A DNA stretch of 64,000 nt from Gracilaria domingensis (GCA_022539475.1 VCMS01000212.1:1-64000), one strand, 5' to 3'; positions 50,254 through 60,457 are shown, counted from the stretch's first letter. Numbers and translations are program-made. The notes: generated by a model not told the origin, from the letters alone.

Positions 50254-50907
50254 TTACTTGAAATAACGCTGTTGACGTCGGTTTTCCTTGTTGACAGCTG
50301 CTTGGTGCTTGCGTCCACCTCGGTGATCCTCGTAATGCTTCCAATTATTGAACGAGAGTATACCACATTCGTAGCAGCCCGGTGGGGAGCGCTTGTTCTG
50401 GAGCTTGTTGCGGTGTCAGCTACCAGACAAATGTTCGCGAAGTTGCACTCGGCTATTGAAACGGAGTTCACAGTCGTCACACTTGGGGGTCTTCAAGCGA
50501 CGTCGAAGGTTACGTACACGCCGTCGCTTGATTCGATCGGTGGCCACGCGAAGGATATGGATATTAGCCGCGTCGTCTATGCGGAGCAGATGACGTGGAG
50601 TACCCTCGGTAGCCTCGGTAACCGATCGGTTCATTGAAATCGGATTGCTGTCAACAGGATCGGGTTGTTGACGAGCTGGTGACGACGGTGGTGACGGTGT
50701 GTATGAAGGTGGTGTACTCGGTTCCAAGGTGGACACGGCAGCGGAAACAGGGGTTTCGGTGGTGTTGACAGGGGGTGGCGGCGGTGGCGGCGATGACGGC
50801 GGTTCGGTGGATATTTCCGTGTTCGTATAGAACGACGGCGATGACGGCGGTGCTTGGGATCGGCGTATTGAGCTCACTGGAAACACCCAAATTGGGTCAG
50901 AAATCAA
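50254..50907 (-). CDS. Zinc-finger ORF in the gypsy leader, with one in-frame TGA
   Basis: Between the 5' LTR and gag a minus-strand frame begins Pro/Ser/Thr-rich, then gives a basic stretch (DRIKRRRVRNLRRRLKTPK) and two C2H2-type fingers. Finger one is CDDCELRF...H and finger two CYECGILSFNNWKHYEDH with a later H. Both have H-x5-H if the TGA at 50416-50418 counts as one residue of finger one. There is no upstream ATG in this frame, so expression would need splicing or another start. The likely role is nucleic-acid binding; it may be a captured host fragment. Confidence 0.5.
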
Positions 50908-51015
50908 CAGTCAGTAAAGAGCTGGACGTCTGTGGCTCATCCAAACCTAGGGAATTTTGTATAGCAAAATCCACTAGGGCTGGATGTTCACTCAGTTTCA
51001 AATGAGCGCAATACT

Positions 51016-51033
51016 TACTTGCGATGCTACCAA
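51016..51033 (-). promoter_or_regulatory. Primer binding site
   Basis: On the minus strand, directly after the 5' LTR, ttggtagcatcgcaag follows. TGGTAGCA fits the 3' end of an initiator methionine tRNA, the usual primer for gypsy elements; the rest of the match is uncertain. Confidence 0.6.
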
Positions 51034-51550
51034 TGTTAGAACACTGGGTCTGAGGTTGAGAACGTGAACGATGGTGACTGCCGAGGAGAGTTCGGGCAGT
51101 CGACCAGGGTTTATATGGAGAATCGGACTTTCGAAAATAAGGTCGCTAACGCAGATTTCTAGAATATCCCTCAAACTAATGTGTCTATGAGTACTGGCCC
51201 TTGCGTCGGAATTAGTGTAGAAACTGTGCGTAGAAATCGACAGTGGAGTCGTCTAGAAGCTTCTAGAAGTTCCTGAAACGTGTCCCTTTGTAGAAGTTCC
51301 AGCAAGGCACCGAAACTATGAAGTCAGTCATGACGTCAACTGACGAGGCAGACATCACACGTGACATGTCTTGGTAACATTATGACAACTAATGTCAAAC
51401 AAAGACTCTGAGGATCATTAGGGTATCAAATCGGATCGCTAGATCACGGGGAATTCAAAGAAAGCATCAAAACATTAAATGACTAACTAAAAGCGTAGCA
51501 ATATAACAAATTCAAATAAAAACATGACCAGAATTAACGAAATCCTAACA
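51034..51550 (-). repeat. 5' LTR of the young gypsy element
   Basis: 517 bases, tgttag...ctaaca, about three differences from 44237-44753. It contains the element's promoter. Confidence 0.95.
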
Positions 51551-51555
51551 CAAGT
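51551..51555. repeat. Target-site duplication CAAGT, right copy
   Basis: Same five bases as 44232-44236. Beyond it the older integrase resumes. Confidence 0.9.
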
Positions 51556-52378
51556 CTTCCGAGATCGCAGAATTGTAGGCAAACGAAGCACTGGGAATCA
51601 ATTGATCCCAATCTCCCTGTTCGAACGTACAAGAACGGCGAATGTAAATCTCTACCATCCGGTTCATTACCCCTGATGCGCCATCAGTTTGTGGATGGCG
51701 AGAGGAGGCCATGTGGATGGCGAGAGGAGGCCATACGCAAGCTCACACCACATAAAGACATCAAAGCTTGCCAGAACTTCGAAATAAAACGAGGATCTCG
51801 ATCCAAAATGATGGAGTCGGGCAATCCATGCTGCGGAAAGATATTCGCGAAAAACAGTCGAGCTACAGCCGGAGCGTCATCAGTTTCTTTGCAGGGAGGG
51901 AAACGAACGCGCCGAGAAAGATGGTCAACCCACCTAGAAATCGCGTCGTGACCACGCGCACTACATGGGAGCTTCACAATAAAATCGGTGGCAACCATGC
52001 CCCATCGACGAGTGGGCAACGGAAGTGCTTGCGGGTCATTGAGGGTTTGGCCATGGAAGTCCTTCTGTTGTTGACAGACACTGCAACCAGCACAATAACG
52101 CTTCACGTCACGGGTCTTATGCTTCCAATGGTAGTTCGCCAGATGCGCCAAGGTCTTGGCAGAACCAAAATGACTCCCAGCCAGGTTGTCGTGGACCAAC
52201 TCGAGAACAGCGCGTCAGACTTTGGCGGGCACACAAAGACGCCCCTCATATAATAACCGCCAGTCGTCCAGACGGAAAGAGGGCAAGAGCGTCTCAATGC
52301 GCTTACGCTGTTTGGCATCTGAGGGCCAAGAGCTGTTGAGAGCGGCGACCACGGGCCCAAAATGCTGATCTGCCTCAT
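51556..52378 (-). pseudogene. Older gypsy element: integrase, interrupted
   Basis: The zinc-binding HHCC region (HFGSAKTLAHLANYHWKHK, CAGCSVCQQQKD) and the first two catalytic aspartates (ATDFIVKLP, ILDRDPRFISKFWQ) are present. A short tandem duplication of about 22 bases (ggatggcgagaggaggccat) at 51692-51736 disrupts the frame before the expected glutamate. The following ADGASGVMNRMVE has glycine where the family has glutamate. The coding sequence then runs into the young element at 51555. Confidence 0.82.
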
Positions 52379-53121
52379 AGTTTCCTACCAACTGCTGCAA
52401 TGACGAGAATTCTGCTGCTGTCACGTTGTTCAGCTTCGCAGAGAAGGGAACACGAGAAAAAGAGTCGCCAAGGACGTGAATCTTAGCTGGCCGAAGGGTA
52501 ACGGCACTAACAGTAAAGGAGGTGAGCGTATACAACCAACGTGCCTCCCTGCGGTTAAGGTTCTTCTTGGTCAAAAAGTGCTCGACGACCTGGTTGTCGG
52601 TGATAACCTTAAACGACATACCTTCAAGATAACAGCGAAATCGTAAAAAGGCAAAGACAAGTCCGAGAAGCTCGCGCTCGTGCGCCGTGCAATCCTGCTC
52701 CGCGGACGTCAGACGACGAGACATATAAGCAGTAACACGCTCCTTCCTGTCGCCCTCAAGCTGAGTTATCGTGGCACCCACAGCATGCTGAGATGCATCG
52801 ATATGAACACGGAAGGGCTTTGTCCAATTGGGAGGAACAAGCACAGGAGCATTAACTAACGCTGATTTCAGATCACGAAAAGCGTCGGTAGAAGCGGCAT
52901 CACAGTCATGGGATGCCTGATCTTTTCTGCGTCGAACGCGTCAGAGGGGCGGCACGGGTCGAAAAGTTCGGAATGAACCGACGAAAGAACTGCACGAGGC
53001 CAACATTGCAGAGTTTCGTGAGAGATTGTGGAATCGGCCAATTTTCAATGACAGAGGTCTTCTCGGAATGGACACGGATACCGTCACGACCTACAAGGAG
53101 GCCCAGGAACTCGGTCTTCGA
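52379..53121 (-). pseudogene. Older gypsy element: RNase H and RT connection
   Basis: 52844-52215 carries the RNase H-like IDASQHAVGATITQLEG, CTAHERELLGLVFAFLRFR and KNLNRREARWLYTL. The connection at 52845-53121 includes the segment preceding it in a different phase, so a frameshift lies between. It is a standard gypsy order and decayed. Confidence 0.82.
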
Positions 53122-53745
53122 TTACAGAAACTCACATTTCTTTGGCGACGCATGCAGCTTGTGCTTCTTCAACCGGTGGAGTACAGCACGAATGTAGTGA
53201 AAATGCTCTTCGCGATTTCGACTGTAAATCAATATATCATAGATATAAAGGACAAGAAAACGATCAATGTAGTCATGAAAATAAACATTGTTCATCAGGC
53301 CCTGAAAGGTCGCAGGCGAGTTACAAAGACTTATGGGCATCACTAGGTATTCAAATTGGCCGTACTTCGTGTTGTAGGCAGTCTTCTCGATGTCACAAGG
53401 CCGAAGGCGAATCTGATGGAAACCCGTCTTGAGATCCAGTTTTGAAAAGTAGGAAGCCTGCCCCAGGCGATCGAACATCTCATCGCACCGCGGGATCGAA
53501 GCGCGATTGCGTTTCGTTATGCGATTAAGGGCTCGATAGTCAACAACACCGCGTAATTCAGCGCCGTTTTTCACACAGAAAAGCGCGGCGCCATACGGCG
53601 AGTGACTATGGCAGATCTTACCAGACTGGAGAAGCTTGTAAACATAGTTACGAGCGGCCGCCAACTCGGGCGGACACAATTGATATAAGGTCCGGTAGGG
53701 AGGTTTCGACCGTGGCAGCAGGTCAATGGTGTGCTCGACGTCGCG
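53122..53745 (-). pseudogene. Older gypsy element: reverse transcriptase, catalytic aspartate lost
   Basis: Blocks HSPYGAALFCVKNGAELRG, VDYRALNRITKRN, FSKLDLKTGFHQIRL and EYLVMPISLCNSPATF are clear. The catalytic site reads YIYDILIYS instead of the family's Y-x-D-D. The first aspartate codon became TAT at 53239-53241. The frame is in phase with the upstream protease part, separated by a TAG at 53746-53748. Confidence 0.85.
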
Positions 53746-54309
53746 CTAAGGTGGCAAACCAGACAGGAGCTCTGGTTGAAACACGTCATCACACTCTGCG
53801 AGAATAGCACGCAAGTCATCGTCCCCATTTGAAAGAAGCTTCTCCTTGGCAGAGACCGGGGGAAGGGGGGGGGGTGCAGATTCGAGGTTATTACAGACGG
53901 AAGAAGGGAGAGGAATCAAATGGAAAACGGACGTCGCCTTGTTCCGAGAACGGAGCAGTTTGGGAAATCTTTTGACACCCAGGGACGTCACTTGCACTGG
54001 GTTCTCACGAGGCACGATACGAGCAGGCAGTGAACGCCCCGCGATAGAGACTGTGCGCTTCGAGTAATCGGCGTCTGGGTTTTTATCCGTATGCCACTGC
54101 ATACCGAGGGAAACGTCATAGCAACAGTCTGCGAGAAGCCAGGAGCCGGTGTAGGTATATTCACAGATCGTAATGGAGCCAAGAGCAAGCGATGTCGCCA
54201 TCTCATTCGAACCGAGCGTAGAGTGACTGACGTCCATCAGTGTTGGCTGAAAATGAAGTCCTTCACAATGACGCTCTGCGAAACTGGGGAAAGAACAATA
54301 GCAGTACAA
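53746..54309 (-). pseudogene. Older gypsy element: protease end and linker to RT
   Basis: LADCCYDVSLGMQWHTDKNP is the C-terminal hallmark of the gypsy aspartic protease. It is followed by the linker LRAILAECDDVFQPELLSGL. The frame ends at a TAG directly before the expected P-P-x-R-x-V-x-H block, which continues in phase beyond it. No gag is visible upstream. Confidence 0.8.
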
Positions 54310-55320
54310 CTATCATACTTAATTATACTGAGGGAGATGGAATCAAAGATTACATCAAACACAAGGAGCAGAAAGCACGGCGCGGTAGCCACCTGACTAG
54401 ACATATTAGCGCAAAACAACACGTTTGAAACAAGAGGCCCTTCCGACATGCACTTATTTGTTTGGGAAGGACCATTTAGTTTTCCAGCCTATCAGATTCC
54501 AGAGCATCGGTCGCAGCCAGAGCGACTTGGATGTTTTCTACCATAACTGCAGATGCGGAACTAGAGATACGGTGTTTCTACGACTGAAAAACCGGTCTGT
54601 GCCACGTTAAGCACGCTTTATTCTTAAAATTCTAAGAGCGCAGCTTGAACGCAGGCGTTTGCCTCACATTCGTGTTGCCAATCTCTATTGGTTCTGGAGC
54701 AGAAATAACAAGCTTTCTAGGTGTCAAAGTTGTTGCCACACTAAGGCCTAAAACGTCGTTTCAATGCGCATGGCAATCATCGTTGCTTTTTCAAAAGCAA
54801 AGCAGTTGGCCTTGCAAAACTCAAAATGGATATTTTGCTTGAGCCCTAGAACAACTTTGTCCTAATGTTTGCTCTGAATCAGATCTGAAACTGCGAGAGT
54901 AATGTTCCGAAAACGCAAAAAATATTTAGCGACAGAAGAAGGTTTTGTACATGTGCATTAAGCGTTGCACGCACGAGGTTCAGGATTCTTCGTTATAAGC
55001 TCTTTTCTGATAGATTTCAAAAAGTTCTCACATGTCTGAGAGGCTTAAGTAGTCTCCAAAACGGTGTACCATTAAATAGCTGCTGTATATGTCAGAAGAG
55101 TCACAAAAAACAAGATGTAATTTTTTTCGGTCAGTACCACATCATTTGGAAGTTGAATTAGATAAGGCATCGAATACGAAATATGACAAGCTTTTGAGCG
55201 TGCGTAAATTTTAGGCTTTGTGCCGTTACGAAGGCATACAACCCCTTTCAGTAACATCTCTACGGAGAGCGGTTGGGGCTACGATATGGTTACTATGAGC
55301 GCCTCCGAGGCTGAAATTCA
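54310..55320. other. No gene recognised
   Basis: Upstream side of the older gypsy element. No gag, no LTR matching 43310-43557 and no domain on either strand. Either the element is 5'-truncated or its gag has decayed past recognition. Confidence 0.45.
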
Positions 55321-55321
55321 A

Positions 55322-55373
55322 GGCCAAAGGCTACAGCGCCAGACGCACTTTTCTGGCGCTGTAGCCTTTGGCC
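55322..55373. repeat. Perfect 21-bp hairpin at the edge of the GC-rich island
   Basis: Arms 55322-55342 and 55353-55373 are fully complementary (ggccaaaggctacagcgcc...) with a ten-base loop. It lies beside the abrupt rise in GC content and near the 3' end of the methyltransferase gene. It could be a foldback insertion or a junction product. Confidence 0.9.
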
Positions 55374-55379
55374 AGTATC

Positions 55380-56465
55380 CAGCGCTGCAGAACTGGCGCA
55401 TCTGGAAAATATCTCGCACACCCATGCACGCGTGAAGGCAGCGGCGACGCCGTAAGGTTGGGAGCCACCAGCGCGCGCAGCCGCGCCACGTCCACGTGCT
55501 GCAGCAGCCGGCCGTGCACCAGCGCCACGCTCCACACCTTCGACAGCCGCACCACGTCGCCCACAAACACCAGCGCCGGGCTGCGCATCGCGTGGCGCTG
55601 CGTCTCGCGCCACAGCTCGCTCAACGGCGCCGTCAGGATGCGCTACGCGCGCGTGGTGCCACCGCCACACTGGGCGTGGTCGCGCACAGCCCGCCGCTCA
55701 TCATCTGCTCCGCGATGCTCGGCAGCTGCGACAGCCCCATGTACACCACGTACGTGGTGTGCGCGTCCACGTTTGTGAGCTGCACCTCGCGCGCCCCTCG
55801 CGCGCGTGCCCCGTCACGAACTGTACAGAGTGCGCCACGCCGCGCTTCGTGAGCGGCATGCCCAGCTCCGTCGCGATGCCCGCCGCGGCGGTGATGCCCG
55901 CCGACACGGACACGCACACGCCGCGCTGCTCCAGATAGTCCAGCTCCTCGCCCCCGCGCCCGAAGATGAACGGATCGCCGCCCTTGAGACGCACCACCTT
56001 GTGCTTGCGCGCCGCGAAGAAGTTGAGCAGCAGATGGACGTCGTGTTGCTTGCGCGTGTGGAAGCCCGCCTGTTTGCCCACGTAGATGAGCTGTGCGTCG
56101 CGGTTGCACAGCTGCAGAATGTCGTGCGACACCAGACGATCGTACAGAATCACGTCTGCCGTCTGCATGTGGTGTAATGAGCGCAGCGTGAGCATTGACG
56201 GGTCGCCTGGTCCTGTGCCCACCAGGTGCATTTTTGCGGGCGCGCTGCCTTGGGAGTGCGCCTGCCGTGTGTGCTCTTGGTCGCGCAGCGTCGGCAGCAG
56301 CGCGTCGATGCACGTTGGGAAAGACGGCTGCGCGGAGGACGCGGCGTTGGCGTTGGATGGCAGTTGGGCGCGAACGGAGTGCGGCCGTCGGGGCGCACAA
56401 ACGCGCGCTGTGCTGCGCGCGGCGCGCGACGACGACGGCAGCGGTAGCGGCGTCACGAAGGCCAT
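55380..56465 (-). pseudogene. Uroporphyrinogen-III C-methyltransferase, frame-disrupted
   Basis: From the ATG at 56465 comes an Ala/Arg/Ser-rich leader that fits an organellar targeting peptide. The SUMT domain follows: HLVGTGPGDPSMLTLRSLHH, VILYDRLVS, RLKGGDPFIFGRGGEELDYL and VSAGITAAAGIATELGMPLT. This enzyme makes precorrin-2 for siroheme. The phase shifts near 55800 (NVDAHTTYVVYMGLSQLP continues in a second frame) and again near 55650. There a third frame gives RILTAPLSELW and SPALVFVGDVVRLS, after one TAG. Because siroheme synthesis is normally essential, either an intact copy exists elsewhere or the breaks are assembly errors in GC-rich DNA. Confidence 0.82.
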
Positions 56466-56620
56466 GTTTGAGGAAGGAGACGACGGCAGACGACGGCGGC
56501 GGCGGCGGCGATAACGGCGCGGAAGCAAGCTTGCGCAACGGCGCGGCGCATGTATACGCGGCAGAGCCATTTCACAACAGCGCTGACGTGGAAGTTGGGA
56601 GTGGTGACCGTCAGCATGCC

Positions 56621-56885
56621 AGGCACGGTGCTGCCGCGCACCGCTTCCAGCGCCAGCAAAACCATCTGCCTGCCGTCCCGTCACCGCGCCGAGCACGGCG
56701 AGCCCGTGTACCGCCTCCAGCGCAACTACCACCATCTGCCCGCCGTCCCATCACCGCGCCGAACACGGCGAGCCCGTGCACCGCCTCCAGTGCAACCAGC
56801 ACCATCTGCCCGCCGTCCCGTCGTTGCGCCGAGCACGGCGCGCCCGTTCACCGCCTCCAGCGCAAGCAGCACAATCTGCCCGCGG
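56621..56885. repeat. 70-bp minisatellite, about 3.8 units
   Basis: Units start at 56641, 56711, 56781 and 56851 with exact 70-base spacing and a partial unit before them. Each contains ccgcctccag and ccatctgcccgccgtcccg. Because 70 is not divisible by three, no single frame runs through, although each unit reads VALEAVHGLAV on the minus strand. Confidence 0.9.
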
Positions 56886-56899
56886 TCCAGTGCTATCAG

Positions 56900-57560
56900 C
56901 AGCAGCGTGTTTATCAGCGCCACAGTCGTGCCCATCAGCGCCGAAAAGTTGGCGAAGCCGGCGCATTGTCGCATGCTAGCAACGCGACCATCTACAGTAC
57001 ACACCGGCCCAGCAGCTGCGCGCACATCTTCACCATGCTTTCCGGACAAGAAAGCTACGCGCATGCCCCGCCACCGACGCTGCATCCGTCGCTGCTTCTG
57101 TAGCTGCTACAGAAGCCGAGCACGCCACGAGCCCTCGACAGCAGCCCGAAGGCCGTCTCCCAGTCGAACCGCGCAAACTCCACGCTGGGCGCGCCCGAAC
57201 GGCAGCCGAGCAACGCGTTCGTGCCGCCTATAAGCGCATAGCGCGGGTTTAGCTACACGCCCAGAATTGCGACGCGGTCTGCTGGGCAGGGAAGCGTGCG
57301 GGGGCGCAGCGCGATTGGCTGCACGTCGCACTGCACGATGAACACCATCTCGTGCCCGCGCAACGCGCGGATGTACTCGACGACTCGTACGTGCTCGATG
57401 CCCACGTTTGGACGGGCGCGACGTCTCCTGACTCAATTAAATCGCCCCTGCGCATCACGTCGCGCGCTCCGCCGCCGTGCCCGTCAATAACGTGCAGCAC
57501 AGCCAGGCTCCACATCGCTGCGTGCTTGAACCTTCCCAGCGTCAGCTTTGACCCGAACAA
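56900..57560 (-). pseudogene. Unrecognised GC-rich coding remnant
   Basis: Minus-strand frames give protein-like runs in different phases: KLTLGRFKHAAMWSLAVLHV near 57550-57480, then VRVVEYIRALRGHEMVFIVQ and LRPRTLPCPADRVAILGV, a TAG, and FARFDWETAFGLLSRARG to about 57110. The order suggests one gene with a frameshift and a stop. I do not recognise the family. Composition matches the neighbouring SUMT gene. Confidence 0.35.
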
Positions 57561-58108
57561 CGCGGATCACGCAAGCTCGAGGTGGGCTGGCAAGCTCGCG
57601 CCTATCAGAACCGTGCGCTGCGCCGGAACCGGTTCTGCAACAGGGTCTGCTTCTCTTCTGCATTATGGTTGTTGACATCGTCAACCCGCATGTTCGGGGA
57701 GGAGGAGACAAAGCTGAGGAGCAGCAGCAGCTGCAGGGCGAACTTTAGGATCGAAAAACGCAACTTGAGAGAGAGCAGCTCGAGTTCCAAGCCGATGGAG
57801 AAGCTAGGCACGCGGATGACCTGCCCACGCGCCCCCACAAAGCGATCTGACTTTGTTCAGGGTGTGGGATAATACTGTCAGACCCATGACAAACAGCTGC
57901 ACCTGACGCCGCCGCACACGCGTGTAACGCAGCATCGCACGCGCTTTTGCCGAGCCCATCAATGGAAGCTCGCCTCATCCGTCACTCGCGCTACGCAGTG
58001 CCCGCGCCGGAAGGTTGGATATTGCGATCACAAACGGTCTGATCCGGAGTGGCGCATCATTGCGAGCTCAAGCTCGACACTCTTCGCTTTAAACAAGAGA
58101 CTGCTGCG
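57561..58108. other. Transition from the GC-rich island to the Harbinger element
   Basis: No gene recognised. GC content falls back near 57990. The left terminus of the Harbinger element should lie here, but I could not find a terminal inverted repeat with a partner beyond 61471. Confidence 0.4.
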
Positions 58109-59350
58109 ATGAATACGGAATGCTCAGACTCTTCAGAGTCCACTTTTTACGCCGAAAGAGATCGAAACATGGCCCAACTCTTCATGATCACCATGTATGC
58201 CTTCCTCATTGTCGTCCGCCACCTGGAAAAGAAAAAGAAAGCACGCACGGAGACACGCTTCCCTAAAAACAAAGAGAGGTTCGATGAGTTAACATCCGTG
58301 TACTCCGATCCAGACTTTCACGCCGCGTTTCGTATGAACTGGCAAACATTTAACCGCCTTTGTCACAAACTGCTGAAAAGCTCTTTCATCCGAGAGCGAG
58401 CTCCAACGAACACGCGAACTATTCCTGCGAGGACAAGAATCGCAATTGGTGTCCGAGTCATGGCCGGTGCAAGTGTTCACGACCTCATGCTCGCCTATAA
58501 GGTGAGCAAGTCAAGCGTTCACAAATGCTTTAAAGCATTTATTTCAGGCGTCGTAGAAACAATGGATCTCCCTGGAATCCCCGACACAGATGAAAAACTT
58601 GAAGAAGCAAGTCTCAAATTTAAGATGTCGAGAAGGTTTCCGAATCCATTGACTGGCTGTATTGGTGCCCTTGACGGTATTTGCGTACGAATTAAGAAGC
58701 CTAGATCGTACGAAAATCCCAGTAGCTTCTTTTGTCGGAAGGGCTTTTTCTCTATTCCTGTCCAGGCTCTTGTAGACTCGTCATACAGGTTTATCGACTT
58801 TTCGGCGCTAGCAGTCGGTTCTACGAATGATGCGTTGGCTTTTGTTCTTTCGCCGCTTGCAAAGTTCTTGGACGCCGGGAAGCTATTGCTTGGGTACTTT
58901 GTGGTTGGTGATAATGCGTACACACTTTCCAACTGGCTTGTTCCTCCCTTTCCTGGGAAGAATTTGGAAGCGTACGAGGACTCGACGAATTTCTTTTTAT
59001 CGTCCATGCGCATTCATGTGGAACAAGCTTTTGGGATTTTGAAGCGAAGATGGCGAGTATTCTCCAATGGCGAGTTAAACTATGATATAAATGACTGCGT
59101 GCCTATCATCGCAGCAGGGATGCTACTGCATAATTTCTGTATCGACAACCAAGGAGTTAATGAATATGAGTACAGCAGCGAGGAGGTGGACGCTCTAAAG
59201 CAGGAGTCTGCCGAATGGCATGCACTCGTTAAGCACAAGCTCAGCGAACATGGGGGAGATGCGTCTTCGTTGGATCGGGGTTCGATACGCGATTTATTAA
59301 GAGATGTTGTGAGGGAGAAGGGACTGCTTCGCCCCACTGTAGTGTGGTGA
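58109..59350 (+). CDS. PIF/Harbinger DDE transposase
   Basis: The ATG at 58109 opens 413 residues; the frame extends further upstream only with a GTG. It has a helix-turn-helix-type region (VSKSSVHKCFKAFI) and the DDE_Tnp_4 catalytic core with all three acids: D in CIGALDGICVRIKKP (about residue 189), D in YFVVGDNAYTLSN (about 268) and E in RIHVEQAFGILKRRW (about 305). It moves DNA by cut-and-paste with a three-base target preference in known members. The frame is intact. The partner DNA-binding gene lies convergently at 59891-61471. Confidence 0.92.
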   Translation: MNTECSDSSESTFYAERDRNMAQLFMITMYAFLIVVRHLEKKKKARTETRFPKNKERFDELTSVYSDPDFHAAFRMNWQTFNRLCHKLLKSSFIRERAPTNTRTIPARTRIAIGVRVMAGASVHDLMLAYKVSKSSVHKCFKAFISGVVETMDLPGIPDTDEKLEEASLKFKMSRRFPNPLTGCIGALDGICVRIKKPRSYENPSSFFCRKGFFSIPVQALVDSSYRFIDFSALAVGSTNDALAFVLSPLAKFLDAGKLLLGYFVVGDNAYTLSNWLVPPFPGKNLEAYEDSTNFFLSSMRIHVEQAFGILKRRWRVFSNGELNYDINDCVPIIAAGMLLHNFCIDNQGVNEYEYSSEEVDALKQESAEWHALVKHKLSEHGGDASSLDRGSIRDLLRDVVREKGLLRPTVVW

Positions 59351-59832
59351 TGAAGTTGGGTTTAGGATCTGCAGATACCCAGCGGTGAAATGAGCGCTCC
59401 GCCTTTGAAATGACCTCAGTAGAGTGTTCATCTGCGAGGAGTTCGGCGATACGCCGTTTCTCCGAAAGAGCTGGAGATACTACGTCCACCGCAACATATT
59501 TGACAACAATCCCATTCAGTAAACATAGCATCGAAAGCTGCCGTTTCCGTGTTTCCTCCTCGCTCCTCAGCTGTGTCTGCGAATACGAATCGCAAACGAG
59601 GCGCTCGCGCATTGGGCGAGAGAACAATCTCCGGTGTGATGGGTTGCAGAAATGATAGCGGTTCTTGTGAAGTTATGGTAGGACAATCGTCGCAATCTGA
59701 TAATCGTTGCGGGTCGGTGATGAGCACGGCGTTGCGGCGTGACGCATCGGCATCAACGACAAACACAGCGGGCGCATCCCGCGACGACTGCCCGAATCGA
59801 GACAGCACACTCTCGGCCACTGCGTAGTGCAT
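59300..59832 (-). CDS. Unrecognised minus-strand ORF pair between transposase and partner
   Basis: From the ATG at 59832 a frame reads MHYAVAESVLSRFGQSS and AVFVVDADASRRNAVLITD to about 59570. A second frame then continues KRQLSMLCLLNGIVVKYVAV and ELLADEHSTEVISKAERSF to about 59300, overlapping the 3' end of the transposase on the other strand. Both look protein-like and are probably one gene with a frameshift or short intron. No family is recognised. It could be an accessory element gene or host sequence. Confidence 0.35.
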
Positions 59833-59890
59833 GGACACAAACGGCAAAGGTGCATACAATTAATCTATCTGTAACAATACTCTAGTTCTA

Positions 59891-60457
59891 TCACTCATTA
59901 CCTTCCCTTCTGTCCCCCTCGTTCTCTCCAAGCATTGCTTCGAAAAGCTTGTTTATGGAGTTATACGCCTTTTTCAAGCGAGATATGTGCTCATCGTCCG
60001 CACCTCTCTTCTGGGCCTCTTGATACTTGATGTTGGCCTCTTCTAACATCCTCGTCACTTCCATTAGAGAGGTCGTTTGCTGTATTTGAGCCTGTAAAGA
60101 ACTACAGGCTGCCTGAGAGGTGGTCGATTCTTTCGCTTCCTTGCGATCCCTGTGCTTCTCCTTCTGTATATCCACGCTCTGCCTGAAGCTCCCCGCCACC
60201 AGGTCCATATGCGAACTTAAATTTGAAACCATATCATGAATAGCATTGTCACTGCTATCTCGTTGAGACTTGGGACGCTTGGATCCTTGAGATACATCAC
60301 CTCCGCTAGAATGCCTACGCTTTCTACCGAGAATCACATCAATGTTCCTGGTAACACCCAGAGATCCACCCGCGTCGTTTGGTAGCTTCTTCGTCATAAA
60401 CTGGCCGACTTGGCGATCGTAGTCAACATAGTCCAGCCCATACACACAATACGTTAT
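59891..60457 (-). CDS. C-terminal part of the Harbinger partner, after an in-frame TAA
   Basis: In phase with the frame at 60458-61471 and separated from it by one TAA. The first ATG after the stop is at about 60409. It contains basic RKRRHSSGG and HRDRKEAKES stretches and a coiled-coil-like end (MLEEANIKYQEAQKRGADDE). It is most simply the tail of the Myb-like protein cut by a nonsense codon. Confidence 0.5.
   Translation of the reverse strand: MTYCVYGLDYVDYDRQVGQFMTKKLPNDAGGSLGVTRNIDVILGRKRRHSSGGDVSQGSKRPKSQRDSSDNAIHDMVSNLSSHMDLVAGSFRQSVDIQKEKHRDRKEAKESTTSQAACSSLQAQIQQTTSLMEVTRMLEEANIKYQEAQKRGADDEHISRLKKAYNSINKLFEAMLGENEGDRREGNE

Larger units (their letters stand above)
44237..51550 (-). 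mobile_element. Full-length Ty3/gypsy chromovirus-type LTR retrotransposon
   Basis: A 7314-base element on the minus strand with 517-base LTRs, a primer site, gag, pol (protease, reverse transcriptase, RNase H, integrase with chromodomain), an extra 3' ORF and a purine tract. The LTRs differ at about three positions, so insertion was recent. The pol frame nevertheless carries two frameshifts and one nonsense codon, so this copy is not autonomous as assembled. It interrupts the integrase of an older gypsy element and is flanked by CAAGT on both sides. Confidence 0.95.

Noticed and set aside
56900-57560. WD40 or hydrolase gene in the GC-rich island
   Set aside because: Some stretches look protein-like but no diagnostic motif is present; left as unrecognised.
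58049-58108. Upstream start for the Harbinger transposase
   Set aside because: The codon is GTG; in a nuclear eukaryotic gene the ATG at 58109 is the better start. The same reasoning shortened the HAD, reductase, 516-residue and Myb-like genes.
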